Both the position numbers and the translations under genes were made by a program. Positions 45,894 through 57,375 of a stretch of 64,000 bases of DNA are shown piece after piece (positions within the stretch are counted from its first letter, which is position 1; each line of letters opens with the position of its first letter). The DNA is taken from contig CAXIPT010000003.1 of NCBI GenBank assembly GCA_964030475.1, positions 980,759 through 1,044,758 on the forward strand, read 5' to 3'. The notes beneath the pieces were generated by a model that ran no database searches, had not been told where the DNA came from, and worked only from the letters and a program-made list of their open reading frames with translations. This DNA comes from Tethya wilhelma (taxonomy: Eukaryota > Porifera > Demospongiae > Tethyida > Tethyidae).

Positions 45894-47150
45894 AAAAATG
45901 CGGGCTTTTTAGCTAGTGCAGACTCAGTACATACATGTGGTCATACACAGGTGGGTGTTTGTATACTATGTTTATATGTTTTATTATCTGTCTGCCTAAA
46001 ACACATGTTAAGTTTTGCATGCATGAGAGTGCTCAATTTGCTCATAACGAAGGTTAAAATTATTATTATTAAATTCCTATTAGGTACAATTTAAAGTATA
46101 GGAATTTGCGAAAAAAATTTAATTAATGTTGAGTTGTAGTATATAGGCACACATTATGGAGAGTGAAATGTATACATAGTTTTCAAACTTTAATGAGCAC
46201 AAAAGAACCAATGTCAATAAAAGGTTTAACCTGTTCTTGTTATTCTATAAAGCTAGACAAAGTATGCATATGCATATCCATGCATGCACGTGAAAATCAC
46301 TTAATTTATTTGCCATATGGACGTAAAAAAATCAGCAAGAGCCTGGCATCACACACCCCCAGTTATAGTGGTTACACTGGTTAGGAGGCCACCTGTTGTC
46401 AGATCACGAGAATGGGAAACATTATCTCTTGTTTNTATATATATAGATACATCCAATTTATTAACTGATTTAACTGAGTAATAATTCCATCTGAACATAA
46501 TAATCAGTATTACTATATAGATGTTATTTGTGTATACAGTAGGTAAAGGTCATCATTTTACAATGTGTGAACAATGACAGTGTCTGTGCATGACAAAATT
46601 AATGACATTGTGCTTAGTATAAGATGCAGCATTGCTAATTGACTTGCATTCAACACCCAACTACTCAACTGTATATGCATGTGCTTACATGAATAACATT
46701 ACTAATTTTACGTGAATGTGTTTATATCTAAAGGTCATTTGAATAATGCAAGTTTACAAATTTTACCTATATACCATATACATGTTTATAAAGGTTATAG
46801 ACGTGGCTCCTCTGGTATGATCAGTACATTGTAGGTCACATGTGCAATGTCATGAGATTCTTAATTGCCATAAATTTAGTTGACAAAATTAATATGATAA
46901 ATTTGAACTTACGGTTACAACAACCAAGTAAACATAAAAGTTCAATGCATTAATACAATCATAATAACAGTTTCCAGCATTACACTGAATTAAATATTTT
47001 TGCACAACTTGAAAACTTTAACAATAATTTATAAAGGTGCATGTATGTAAAGTTAAAAGCAATTCCACAGTATGCCGTATACATAACAGTACATGTTCTA
47101 TGTGTGTAAATTTAACGTATGTGCAAGCATTGTGCTTTCATGCAGCCTAG

Positions 47151-48230
47151 TTACTTGATCATGTCTTGATTCTCTTTTTCAACTACTGCATTCTTCTTAA
47201 TCAAATCACTGATTGACTCACCAGCTGTTTTAGCAATAGCTGCACCTACAATTATGCCAACAACTGTCCCAACTCCAGCCCCAGCTCCAGCACCAATAGC
47301 CATTCCGATTGGCCCACCAAGAGCACCAAAACCAACTCCTATTCCACCACCCACAGCAAATCCTGCTAAAGCTCCACTTGCTGACCCTCCTATCACAACT
47401 TTGTATGAAGGAAATCTTTTATTTGCGTAAATTTTTTTATCCTGTGGTTGTTTTGCTTGCTCATTACAATTCTCTGATTTCGTATCAATTCGATTGGACA
47501 ATTCTGCAGCAGCAACCATTGCTGGCTGAGCTTCTTGTTTAGCCCTATTGAGTGCTTCTGTCCACAAGGGGGTAAACCAGTCGTCACGATCAGGAGGACA
47601 TTCAAGTTGGTATCCTATTGGTACGATGGGAATATCTATCTCCTGAGAAATCAATTCTTTACTTGCTTCAAAAATTTTATTCTTCCATGATTTTAAAACA
47701 TATTCATAGTGTTCTTTTACTCCAACCTTATTTTGGTCAATCGGAAGCACTTTATTAGCAAATGTCAAGACAAAAATTGTATGTTTCCATATCTCTGGAC
47801 CTGCTTTCCTAGTAAACATTTTCAGATCATCTTTGTGAAATTGTTGAAAACGAAGTCTCATGTCAAAACAATACAGGACAAGATCCATGTCCTGTATTTT
47901 AGCTTTAGTGAGTTGATTTTCATCTCCTTCGGATTCATTATCTTTACCGAATCCTTGAGTATCCCACATTTGCACTTTAATATCTTTTCCGGTAAAAATT
48001 TTAATTGTTTTTTTGTACAATTTAATTGTGTCTGTCCCTGATTCTGCACCAGCCCTTTCTTTAGCGACTTCCATGCCCATAAATCCATTTACCAGAGAGG
48101 ACTTTCCAGCTCCAAGCCTTCCCACAAATAAAATATTTAAACTGTCTTTTCCTGAAGCCATATACGCTTTCACTTCAGGAGTGTCCATTATATCTTTCCC
48201 CTCAGGCCTGCACAGTGATGCCATCATCAT
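47151..48230 (-). CDS. AIG1-like GTPase with glycine-zipper tail
   Basis: The frame from ATG 48230 encodes about 359 residues. P-loop GRLGAGKS is near 37-44, G3 is DTQGFGKD, the G4 region is LTFANK, and IPIVPIGYQ and PPDRDDWFTPLW follow. A long glycine zipper (about 283-335; GGGIGVGFGALGGPIGMAIG) precedes a short charged tail. It is a tandem-duplicate relative of the gene at 54152, with matching flanks. The N-terminus differs. An ATG 15 bases upstream (48245) aligns with the start of the relative but runs to a stop after about a dozen codons, so the first exon portion has shifted frame. Translation would have to begin at one of three consecutive ATGs (48230, 48227, 48224). Confidence 0.85.
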   Translation of the reverse strand: MMMASLCRPEGKDIMDTPEVKAYMASGKDSLNILFVGRLGAGKSSLVNGFMGMEVAKERAGAESGTDTIKLYKKTIKIFTGKDIKVQMWDTQGFGKDNESEGDENQLTKAKIQDMDLVLYCFDMRLRFQQFHKDDLKMFTRKAGPEIWKHTIFVLTFANKVLPIDQNKVGVKEHYEYVLKSWKNKIFEASKELISQEIDIPIVPIGYQLECPPDRDDWFTPLWTEALNRAKQEAQPAMVAAAELSNRIDTKSENCNEQAKQPQDKKIYANKRFPSYKVVIGGSASGALAGFAVGGGIGVGFGALGGPIGMAIGAGAGAGVGTVVGIIVGAAIAKTAGESISDLIKKNAVVEKENQDMIK

Positions 48231-50112
48231 CAATTGTTGACATGCTTATAGCAAATTCTATGAAATTGTCAGAATCTGTAAGGTTTATAATTATACATAA
48301 TCATGTGATTTTACCTCGTGCACCTGTCACCAGTCCTATTATAGCTTGTAGTTACGCTAATATTATTCCAAGTTTAATTAGCCTGAGTCTAATATATTAT
48401 TCACGTGGAATGAATGAATGAATATCTCTAAGTAAATCTATTACAGTTTGCACAAAAATAATAATTGTCATTATAATGCCCTCAATCCACTGCACGTGCT
48501 AGTTTAACTATTATTATAGAAGTAGCTACTGGTTTAACTGTAGATCTAGTGTGTCACACACCTACACCCCATATACTGAACTTATGCATGACCTGTACTT
48601 ATAACACTTAGAGGATGTTGCAAAATGGAGTGAATTTTAGCCAAATAAAAAAATTATACTATAATTATAATAATTATTATTATAAATTCAATAATCATAG
48701 GTGGGTCATTTTTCCTATTAGAATGTCATTTACCTAGATTAATTTTGATTTTTCTTTGTCACGAGTTCACATGACTTAATTTAACAAGACATAACTAACT
48801 ACAAATAATGTGGTTTTCTACTGATGGATAACCATGTTTGAAAGTGTACGGCGCCGGCCTGCCATGTCCACTTTTAACCCCTTTTTTTTCTCTTTTATTA
48901 TAAATAGAAAAACTTGAACACAACTTATATTTCTGACTCGAGCTTGGATATTCCCAGTACGGTAGTACTGAAGAATGCTATATATATAATTATATTACTA
49001 AATAAAACAAGTAAAAAAAGAAACGTAATGAGACCCCATTCCTATGTACCCTTATTGTATTTCCAAAATTTCATATTAAATTTTTATGCTACTATTATAA
49101 GCTGACTCTAATCAAAATTAATCAAGTCCCTTTTCTTTCTCCATCACAATGTATGTGACAATTGTCCTCTAAGTGTTATACTAATAATAATGTTTGGAGA
49201 TCTTGCCCAGGTAGCTATTATATAATAGTAGTTATATAGTGGCATTGTCTCGATCTGCTCCATACAGTATCAAGTGATATTATATGAGGATCTAGCCTGT
49301 ATGTAGAAGTTATAGCTACGAACATAGTATTATTATACTCTAAAAGTTCCATATAGATCAGATGACACCATGCATGACATCAGAATGAAAACAATTAAGT
49401 GGTTTGATTTGAGCTGTAGCTTTTGTGCCACACACATGCATTCCAAATTCATTGATATCATCACGATGGTAATGATATTCAGGCTATAGCTTTGGATCTG
49501 CACATCACATGCATGAATGACATTGTGCACAACAAGAGTGCTGAGGCAAGTAGTGTAAAGTGTATATAATTATGTATGTACTATACAAAAGTCATACAGT
49601 AGGGAATTTTTGGCTCTGGATCCATGCCGGATATTAGGTGTTAAGAATGCAATCAAATGAATATTGATTGATATTCATGGTTGCTTTGTTTATTTATTTT
49701 GGGCTACCTTTGTTATGCATATGTTTAATGTATAACAACTACTATATAGTGGAACAAATTAAACTCTGATAATCCAAGTCATATGTATCCTGTTGCACTA
49801 GTTATTTCACATACCCACACCATACCTATTGATGAGTGCAGCGTTTACTAGCTATAGCTCTAGATTGCTAGTTGTTATTGCGAAGGCCCACATGTACAGC
49901 GGTAGAGAGAGCTGGCTACATCTTCACAGTAGAGGAAACTAGGCATCTTATACTAGTTCCTCTGGTGATAGAATGCATGACTAAACTTACTCTGACTCAA
50001 TTGAGTCAAGTTGGCAATATGAGGTACTTGCATGTCATTCCCAGTGCATTATGGCCTACTGCAGGCCTGGGTTAATTAGTTAATTTTAATGATCTTTACC
50101 TAGTTTTAGTAC
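48231..50112. other. Intergenic part of a segmental duplication
   Basis: I see no coding exon. Blocks such as GTGCTGAGGCAAGTAGTGT (49538) and TATTAGGTGTTAAGAATGC (49632) recur in order near 56092 and 56150. The GTPase gene and its flanks were therefore duplicated together. A fragment with CCATTCCTATGTACCC near 49040 is related to the family-2 repeats. Confidence 0.55.
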
Positions 50113-50222
50113 TCAACGACCATTACCCAATAATTGTGACGTGGTCTGGGTCAAGATGTAATGTAAACCATATCCATCTGATCCATGCGTAAACAAAGCT
50201 GTATAATAGTAGGGAACATCAC

Positions 50223-50310
50223 TATATCGGCCTATGAAGGTCCACAGCAGTAGAGAGAGGGAGAAGATGTAGCAACACCATCTTGTTGACATCTTGATGG
50301 CCATCCAGGA
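50223..50310 (-). pseudogene. Inverted first-exon fragment of the phosphoesterase gene
   Basis: On the minus strand this encodes MAIKMSTRWCCYIFSLSLLL, matching the start of the plus-strand gene at 57385. The adjoining bases (CAGGAGAACTAGGTATCTAT, about 50308-50327) are in plus orientation. The signal-anchor piece was therefore inverted relative to the rest of the exon, which resumes at 51493 after a repeat insertion. Confidence 0.7.
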
Positions 50311-50325
50311 GAACTAGGTATCTAT

Positions 50326-51491
50326 CATACGTACGGTAGTACGTATAGTAGGAATGGGCCGAATGTCCCATAGGCACAATACAAAATGTTTATATTTATG
50401 ATCATAAAAATCAAACAAAACAAAATTGAGTCTTCAAACTTGCTCACAGTCTCTCACTGACAGATTACCAATTGTATGCAAGGCCTAAAACTCACAGAAC
50501 CTTTCCTCAGCACTCGTAGAGAGAGCTAGTGGGAAGCCACAATAGTGCCATTTTTGTTCTAACGTACTTCTTTACGTACTTCCTAACTGACTTACTTGAA
50601 AAGCATTTCCAGAGAACCAGAAAGTGTTGAGCCAACTTTGACAGCACAAAGTNNNNNNNNNNNNNNNNNNNNNNNNNNNNNNNNNNNNNNNNNNNNNNNN
50701 NNNNNNNNNNNNNNNNNNNNNNNNNNNNNNNNCTTCCTAACTGACTTACTTGAAAAGCATTTCCAGAGAACCAGAATGTGTTGAGCCAACTTTGACAGCA
50801 CAAAGTAACTCCTTTTCATAGGTACTACATTCCTTGATACTCGTTTTCATCACAAATAAGCCTAAACAAAAACTAGAAAGCTTTGAAACTTAGAGTATAA
50901 ATTCATGCACTTCAATGTAGCCATCTTCTTGTAGGTAGAGTTCAAAGGTCATCCACGTGGCATTAAACGCGCATGCGCATAAGCTGCTCTAGCAGCCAAT
51001 GTAGCTGCTTCTCAGATAACTCAAGCTTTTTATAGGGACTAACCAGTCTCTGATAGTCTCCACACTGTAGTGTTGAAAAAAGTGAATGAACAAGTAGTAA
51101 AAATTTCAAAAAAATAAGCAGTGTAGGAATGGGCAGTGCATTAAAAAGTATTGGAACAAGGAATGGTCCCAATTTCGGCACATGACTACTTCATTTTTGT
51201 GCCCAAGTCTTGGCTGGTATTAATCTAATCATGCATGCTATACTTTATTCCACTTTTTAGCCAAGTGATAAGATTGACAGGAATTTGAACCATGAGATAA
51301 TTGTGATACTGATAAGCTATTTAAGTACAGATCATTCTTTGATCCATTTACGACAATAATAGCTATGCATGACGGATAAAATGAAAATGAAGTAGTCATG
51401 TGCCAAAATTGGGACCATTCCTTGTTCCAATACTTTTTAATGCACTGCCCATTCCTACACTGCTTATTTTTTTGAAATTTTTACTACTTGT
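50326..51491. mobile_element. Family-1 element inserted in a phosphoesterase pseudogene
   Basis: This is a full-length family-1 copy with the palindromic TACGTACGGTAGTACGTA start and the foldback arms at about 51090-51190 and 51385-51491. An N run (50653-50732) inside it is flanked by two identical stretches of about 74 bases, so it is probably an assembly artefact. It separates the two parts of the duplicated phosphoesterase first exon. Confidence 0.75.
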
Positions 51492-51492
51492 T

Positions 51493-51947
51493 ATTACTAC
51501 TACTCCCTCTGGTGGGCGTGGCCACAACCTCCCTGGCCTACAAGAGAAGTCACTATCCAGCATATTCTGACAATGATATCCACTATTTCACTAAGTCTGG
51601 TAAGCCACAGCAGTAGAGTTGGTAAGGGTCGTCAATGGGTGTGCTAAAGATGCTGCTGATTTCTGATCCCCATATCATGTGCTCTTGTGCCAGTTTACAT
51701 AAAATTATACGTGTCATGTATATGTATGTATACACATATGCAATTGCAAATTATATACTTTATAAAAATAAAAATCATACGCATGCTCTTTTTGACACGC
51801 ATGCACACACACACAAACAAACACACACATACACCACAAATCATAGAGATGACTTGATGGCCCGGGACACTGACCGTTACTTGCAGAAATTCTCCTGTCT
51901 TTCCTCATCCCTCACACCCTCACACATCACCCCTCACAAATGCTGAC
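51493..51947 (+). pseudogene. MPPE1/PGAP5-like pseudogene (exons 1-2)
   Basis: Bases 51493-51693 match the first exon of the gene at 57376 (TACTCCCTCTGGTGGGCGTG ... CTGATTTCTGATCCCCATAT) but carry frameshifts and a stop. Bases about 51840-51947 match its second exon (RYLQKF, SSLTPSHITPH) and end early. Later exons are missing; the BRCT fragment begins 500 bases downstream. Confidence 0.8.
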
Positions 51948-52458
51948 TTTTACTTCTGAATGATTCTCACACAAACCAATTGATGACAAAATAGTAGGTG
52001 CATCCTCCTCTGTATGTCAGGGCATGTATGTGTCTATATTCCTAGATGCAAGAGTTGATAATTATTATCCGAGTTTGTTTCGATCATCATATCATCTCTG
52101 TTTCTCTCTCTCTCTCTCTCTCAGACTCTCCACTCCTTGTCCAGTCAATATAAAGAAGCTCGAGATCTCTCTTCACAAATCAGAACAAGAGGTGGTATTC
52201 ATAGTGGAGTCATTTCTATAGAGAGAAAGGTCATACATATAATTAGTATGTCCACATTTCAACACCAATGTAAAGAAGCTCTGTGTAATCTGCTTTTAAA
52301 ATGACTCTCTTTGACCCTATAGCTTACTTTTTGTTATATTTTTATCAAAAAGTAACTCTCCCAGTGCCTACAATCTACAGTGACTGCATGAAGTACTGGC
52401 ATTAAGCATGAGCATATATCCATGCATATTTACATTGTACATGCTATATTCCCTACAG

Positions 52459-53475
52459 ATTATCAGTGGTCATTATTTTGTCATCTCTGACTGTCACTGT
52501 CGCACTCAGAAGTACCTCCTTGCTCTGGCCCAGGGGGTACCCATCCTCTCCTACTCCAGGGTGAAGGAGTGTGTCACTAGGAATGAGGTGGTTGATACTG
52601 AGGGGTACAGACTACTAGCTGGTGACCCAATGAGGGGTGGACCCCCTATTGAGTGGTAATTAGTTAATGTTCTCTTCTATGCAGTCAGCTTTGTGTATCT
52701 GCATTTATGCATGCATACACCTACGTGCTTACATGTTGATGTCCATTATTTCTAGTAGCTCAGTGGTAGGAGTATTTGACTAGAATTCTATCAAATCCGA
52801 GCTAGATCTCAAAAAAATTTTCCCTCACATGTAGTGTGGTTAGCAAATTAAATTAAATGTCTGTTTGTGATTACTTTCATTCATTTAGGATTCCAAGAGA
52901 GAGGTCGTCAATTTTGAAGGGAGTAAATGTTTACATTCACTGCAATACTGATGAGTTTAAGGTGAGACACTAACTACTCACTTGCTCACTCACTGATTCG
53001 AAGATCTGTACATCTCTTGATTCTGTTTCATCTTTGTTATTTAGAATCGCTGGGGTGTGATATTGAAGGAGTCTGGTGCACAGTTGTTGTCAAAGTTACC
53101 ATCAGTCAATCAGTTGGTCAGATCCACAGATACAGGTACATGAAATTTAGCTAAAACTCGTAGTAGAGTCCACAAGATCAAATTCCGTTTGACACTGTAC
53201 TATAGGTTTGTAATGTTTTTAGTTTTACACTATGCTTAACGACGACAGTTGCATGTATTGCCTCATGTGTTTATTCATGGTGCTTGCATTAATTCCAACA
53301 TGCAGCTGCCAGTCTCTGTAACACGATGGTGTTGTGTCAGAGTCCTCAGGTTCCCTCTAGTATGACCCACAGAGCCACCAACAGTGGATTGAAGATGGTC
53401 ACCAGTGAGTGGGTGGTACAGTGTCTCATCCAAGGGAAGAGACTAGACAACTATCAGGACTTCTGGTTTGTCTGA
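52459..53475 (+). CDS. TP53BP1-like: 53BP1-like C-terminal tandem BRCT region (5' missing)
   Basis: Four plus-strand exons, 52459-52655, 52889-52961, 53045-53135 and 53306-53475, join in frame (phases 2, 0, 1) to a stop at 53473-53475. The first encodes the second half of a BRCT repeat with the 53BP1-type motif DCHCRTQKYLLALAQGVPIL (human 53BP1 has a very similar ADQHCRTRKY stretch). The last encodes the end of the second repeat (VTSEWVVQCLIQGKRLD). Tandem BRCTs of this family act in DNA-damage signalling in the nucleus. The Tudor domain, the start of BRCT1 and the long N-terminal region are absent upstream, where duplicated phosphoesterase and repeat sequence lies instead. The second repeat also looks short in its middle. 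It is therefore a 3' gene fragment as assembled. Confidence 0.82.
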
Positions 53476-54151
53476 TCAGTAACTAGTGTGTGTGTTAGTT
53501 TTGTACATCAATATTCATTTGACTCTGTGTAATTAAAAGTGTTGCAGTTGTGTATATAATTATGTCTCTGTATGTATACCGATTTTACTGACATCTGAAC
53601 TGTTCAACTATTAGTAAAGAGATCAGATAATTGTTTATTGTGCATTCTTCAGTTGTAGGTAAAGGTCATCATTTAACAATGTACAAAATGACTGTGTTTC
53701 TGGTAGTTTAAGCTACAGCAGCTACATTGCTAATTGGAAATGGTAGATTTGCATTCAACACTCAAATAGCTGTGCGTGCATGCATGTACTTCATGGTAAC
53801 ATGAATATCATGAAGTTATACATGAATGTATTTATCTAACGGTCAATTGCATAACTTGATGCAAGTTTGCAAAATTTTGAATTTACCAACCTACACAATG
53901 TCATGTGCTGTATGTCATGCGATTCTTAATTGCCATAAATTTGGTTGACTGAATAAATAGTTGGAAGTATAAGCACAATAACTGACATTGAATTCCAATG
54001 TATTGATGACATAACAATAACTGTACAAGTATAATATTATGATAAATAAATAGTTTGCATGTGCACAAAAAAATTAAGTGAAGTGATAAAGTTGTTCTCA
54101 GGATGGGTGCATGTATACATGTATGCATGAATATGCTTGCAACTGATTAAG
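53476..54151. other. 3' spacer; duplicated GTPase flank from 53656
   Basis: No gene is seen. GTAGGTAAAGGTCATCATTT at 53656 matches 46541, marking the start of the duplicated block shared with the 47151 gene. Confidence 0.55.
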
Positions 54152-55237
54152 TTACTCATTGTCTTGATTCTCTTTCTCAGCTGCAGCCTTGATCATGTCA
54201 TTGATAACTGTTTTAGCTATCACCACACCAACAACTATGCCCACAGCAGTTCCAACTCCAGCCCCAGCTCCAGCGCCAATAGCAATTCCGATTGGCCCAC
54301 CAAGAGCACCAAAACCAGCTCCTATCCCACCACCTACAACAAATCCTGCTAAGCCTCCACTTGTTGCTGACCCTCCTATCACAATCTTGTATGATGGAAA
54401 CTTTTTGTTTGCGTAAACTTTTTTGTCCTGCGGTTTTTCTGCTTGATCATCGCAATTCTTTGATTGGCGATCTATACGATCTTTAGATACTAGAAGTATT
54501 GTGGGTTGAGCTTCAGGTTTAGCCCTTTTTAAAGCTTCGGTCCACAAGGGAGTGAACCACTCATCACGATCAGGAGGACTGTTGTTTCCATACCCTGTTG
54601 GTACAATGGGAATATCTCGCACTACTTTCTTAGATATTTTCAACTTCTTTGTCAAATTCTTTTCAATTATTGATCCCCACGATTTTAAAACTTTCTGAAA
54701 GTTTTCTTCTCGGGTACTTTTAGTTGGATAAACTTCATTGGCAAATGTCAGCACAATTATTGTGTGTCGCCATATCTCTGGACCAGCCTTACTGCTAAAA
54801 TTTTTTAGCTCTTCTAAATCACTTTTTTCAAAACGACGTCTCATGTCAATGCAATACAACACAAGATCTATCTCCTTTATTTGATCTGTAGTGAGTTGGT
54901 TCTCATTTCCTTCGGATTCTGAATCAATAGAAGCACCGAATCCTGGAGTATCCCACATTTTCAATTCTTTTCCATCTTTTCCAATAGTAAGTTTGTACGA
55001 TTGGATTTTTTCAGTCACTGATTCTGCACCACTTCCTTCTTTAGCAACCTCGACACCCATTAGTCCATTTAACAAAGAAGACTTTCCTGTTCCAAGTTTT
55101 CCCACAAACAAAATGTTTGCTCTTTCTTTTGCTGAAGCCAAGTATCGTTTCCCTTCATCAGCTTCAATGATATCTAAATTACCATCATCTGATTCAGTAC
55201 CTGCAGGAACTATATGATCGTCACCAACTGTTGCCAT
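54152..55237 (-). CDS. AIG1-like GTPase with glycine-zipper tail
   Basis: An intact 361-residue frame starts at ATG 55237. P-loop GKLGTGKS is at 46-53, and DTPGFGAS, the G4 region LTFANE, IPIVPTGYGN and PPDRDEWFTPLW follow. A glycine zipper spans about 287-345 (GGGIGAGFGALGGPIGIAIG), then a short acidic tail ending QDNE. All G motifs are canonical, making it the best candidate here for an active zipper-type GTPase. Sequence and flanks show it is the duplicate of the 47151 gene. Confidence 0.88.
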   Translation of the reverse strand: MATVGDDHIVPAGTESDDGNLDIIEADEGKRYLASAKERANILFVGKLGTGKSSLLNGLMGVEVAKEGSGAESVTEKIQSYKLTIGKDGKELKMWDTPGFGASIDSESEGNENQLTTDQIKEIDLVLYCIDMRRRFEKSDLEELKNFSSKAGPEIWRHTIIVLTFANEVYPTKSTREENFQKVLKSWGSIIEKNLTKKLKISKKVVRDIPIVPTGYGNNSPPDRDEWFTPLWTEALKRAKPEAQPTILLVSKDRIDRQSKNCDDQAEKPQDKKVYANKKFPSYKIVIGGSATSGGLAGFVVGGGIGAGFGALGGPIGIAIGAGAGAGVGTAVGIVVGVVIAKTVINDMIKAAAEKENQDNE

Positions 55238-56440
55238 GCTTTACCACAGTATGACAGACTCTACAAAATTGACTAAATTTAATTATACTTATGTTTGAAA
55301 TGCTGTGCATGCAGTTGATGGATTATAATGCCACGGTATCTAATCCAAGCCTTGGAATAGTGACTGCATGACATGTATGCATAATTGCATATTATGTGCA
55401 ATCATGTGATATTTAGACCATATGCACCACGGCACTGATCCTAGCCTGTATGTCTATAATTCTAAATAATATTATTCATAATAATATTTTTGTGTAACTT
55501 GAGTCTGTGCAACCTTTAAAATTAATATGCTGTAATGCTATTGCATGCAGTATGCATGTCGTGTGAGACATGCCTATAGCACAACAATTATTATTATGCA
55601 CACACAGTATTGTTCAAAAACTGTTGTTTTGGGTCTGACTCCAACTAAGTTTTTTGGTTTAGCAAAACAGCTTGCAAAACCACATCATTGGCAAATATCA
55701 AGACAAAGATTGTGTTTCTACATCAGATTCTCTGAACCTGCCTTGCATGCTAGTAAACCTTTTCAGATTGTCTATAGTTTATACCGTATAGCTGGTATTT
55801 TTCTGAAACCTACTGAATTTGGGTATTCTGCATACAATGCCGTGCATTTTATTATAATTATGCATGAGTGCAAAACTCTAGTATATAGACCAAATGAGCA
55901 ATTGCCTTATCCATTGTGAGGCGGCTGTATAAGTTGTATACATGATATTGCTATACATGCCTTGCCAAGCAGCTCAGTGTGTATATACCACACACATTTA
56001 TTCCAATTCTTCATCTGCTACACATGCATGTATCTCTGATGTGGTAATCATAGTCATGTCCACTGAGGATCAGATTCAAAATCACGTGTGAGTGCTGAGG
56101 CAAGTAGTGTGAAATGTAAGTATAAGGAATTTTTGTTAGGTATTAGGTGTTAAGAATGCTATAAATATTGTTCAATATTCATAATAAGTTTGTTTGTTTG
56201 GCTGCATGCAGGAGGTTCAATGTATGCATAATATAAATTGATAGCGACAACTACTGACAGCTAGACAGCTTTATTAATGGAACAAAACTCAGATCATAGA
56301 CGTCACACATAATTATATCCTGTTTCACCATTTCACATGCATACTATTATGCTATAACTTGCTGTTATAAATACAAAATTAATATTGTGGGCATCAAGAA
56401 ATTAACAACTTAATTGGATGCATGACGTCCCCCAGAAGGA
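55238..56440. other. No gene recognised
   Basis: The stretch between the GTPase and the phosphoesterase shares blocks with 48.3-50.1 kb. A frame at 55545-55919 includes a few words resembling a GTPase middle region (KPHHWQISRQRLCFYIRFSE), but without reliable homology. Confidence 0.45.
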
Positions 56441-56444
56441 GTAA

Positions 56445-56535
56445 TTATGCCTATAGTTTTCCTGAAGGTCCACAGTAACAGGGAGAGGAAGAAGATGTAG
56501 CAACACCATAACCACAACCTCCATGAGGGTCCAGT
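56445..56535 (-). pseudogene. Second inverted first-exon fragment of the phosphoesterase gene
   Basis: On the minus strand this reads close to GGTGTTGCTACATCTTC...CTGTGGACCTTCA, matching the beginning of the 57376 exon and the fragment at 50223. Stops and differences make it noncoding. Confidence 0.65.
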
Positions 56536-56911
56536 GATTTTTTACCCAAAATGACGGTCTTGCATGCGCACAAAATTTATATGACAACCGGCTTCTGTCA
56601 TATTTTTTCTGAAATTCAATTGCTATTATTATATCTTAGTAATAGTAAGCAAGTTTTAACAACCAAATCAAGGCAGTACGTCATGCAGTGATGTTGTTCT
56701 ATCTTGGACGTGAAGCTGTTGTAAACCAGTAACTCAGTTTGCTAGCCAGCGGGAGAGCAAATTAGCTAATTGCTAGCCTCGCTCCCAGGCTCTCCGCCTC
56801 TGCCCAAGACTATTAACTACACCCTAGTCCAAGTATGTCAACGACTCATGTATGTCTAGCTACAATGTACACGTAATATTTGTACTATGAGTATCTAGTG
56901 TGTATGGTAAT

Positions 56912-57190
56912 TGTACTCCTGAGGGCTGTTGTATGTATTCCCGAGGGCGCAGCCCGAGGGAAGACATACAACAGCACGAAGGAGTACAAAACCATACACA
57001 CTAGATACTCATAGTACAGATGACTTGTACCATAGTGGTCACTAAATAAACTCAGCTGATGTACCCTAGGGTAAAACCACCATGTACCCTGGCTTGCTCT
57101 AGAGTTACTACTGGTGGTTAGCCAGTGTACATGGGATATGTAAACTTAGGCGGTACCTTTGAAGTAAGACCTAACTATGGTACAAAAATT
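56912..57190. repeat. Dispersed repeat, copy 2 of 2
   Basis: This matches 36298-36540 and includes an internal inverted segment around CATACAACAGC. It ends about 190 bases before the phosphoesterase start codon. Confidence 0.7.
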
Positions 57191-57375
57191 CTTGTCATGT
57201 CAAAATCATCACGGTGCGCTGAAATTCTAAACGCTCTCACGCGCAAATTTTATGCCAATAGTTTGTGCAACGACCATTACCTAAAGAGTTGTGAACGTTC
57301 GAACTCAAGCTTTACCCAGCATGCTCAGTGTTCTGAAGGTAACATGATGCCTACTATAGAAAGGAATTATACCGT

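Larger units (their letters stand above)
44107..47150. other. No gene recognised; repeats and microsatellites
   Basis: The stretch contains a partial family-1 copy (44810-45275), CA/GT tracts (45609-45674 and 45844-45892) and an isolated N at 46435. From about 46541 it is the 3' flank of the GTPase gene below and resembles the flank at 53656. I see no coding exon. Confidence 0.45.

Noticed and set aside
52755..52805. tRNA-like sequence (TAGCTCAGTGGTAG)
   Set aside because: The A-box and D-arm look right, but the anticodon loop is too long and no proper B-box or acceptor stem follows. At most it is a tRNA-derived repeat fragment.
55545..55919. Frame with words resembling a GTPase middle region
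   Set aside because: Only short chance-level similarity and no G motifs; it may be a very old relic but cannot be supported.
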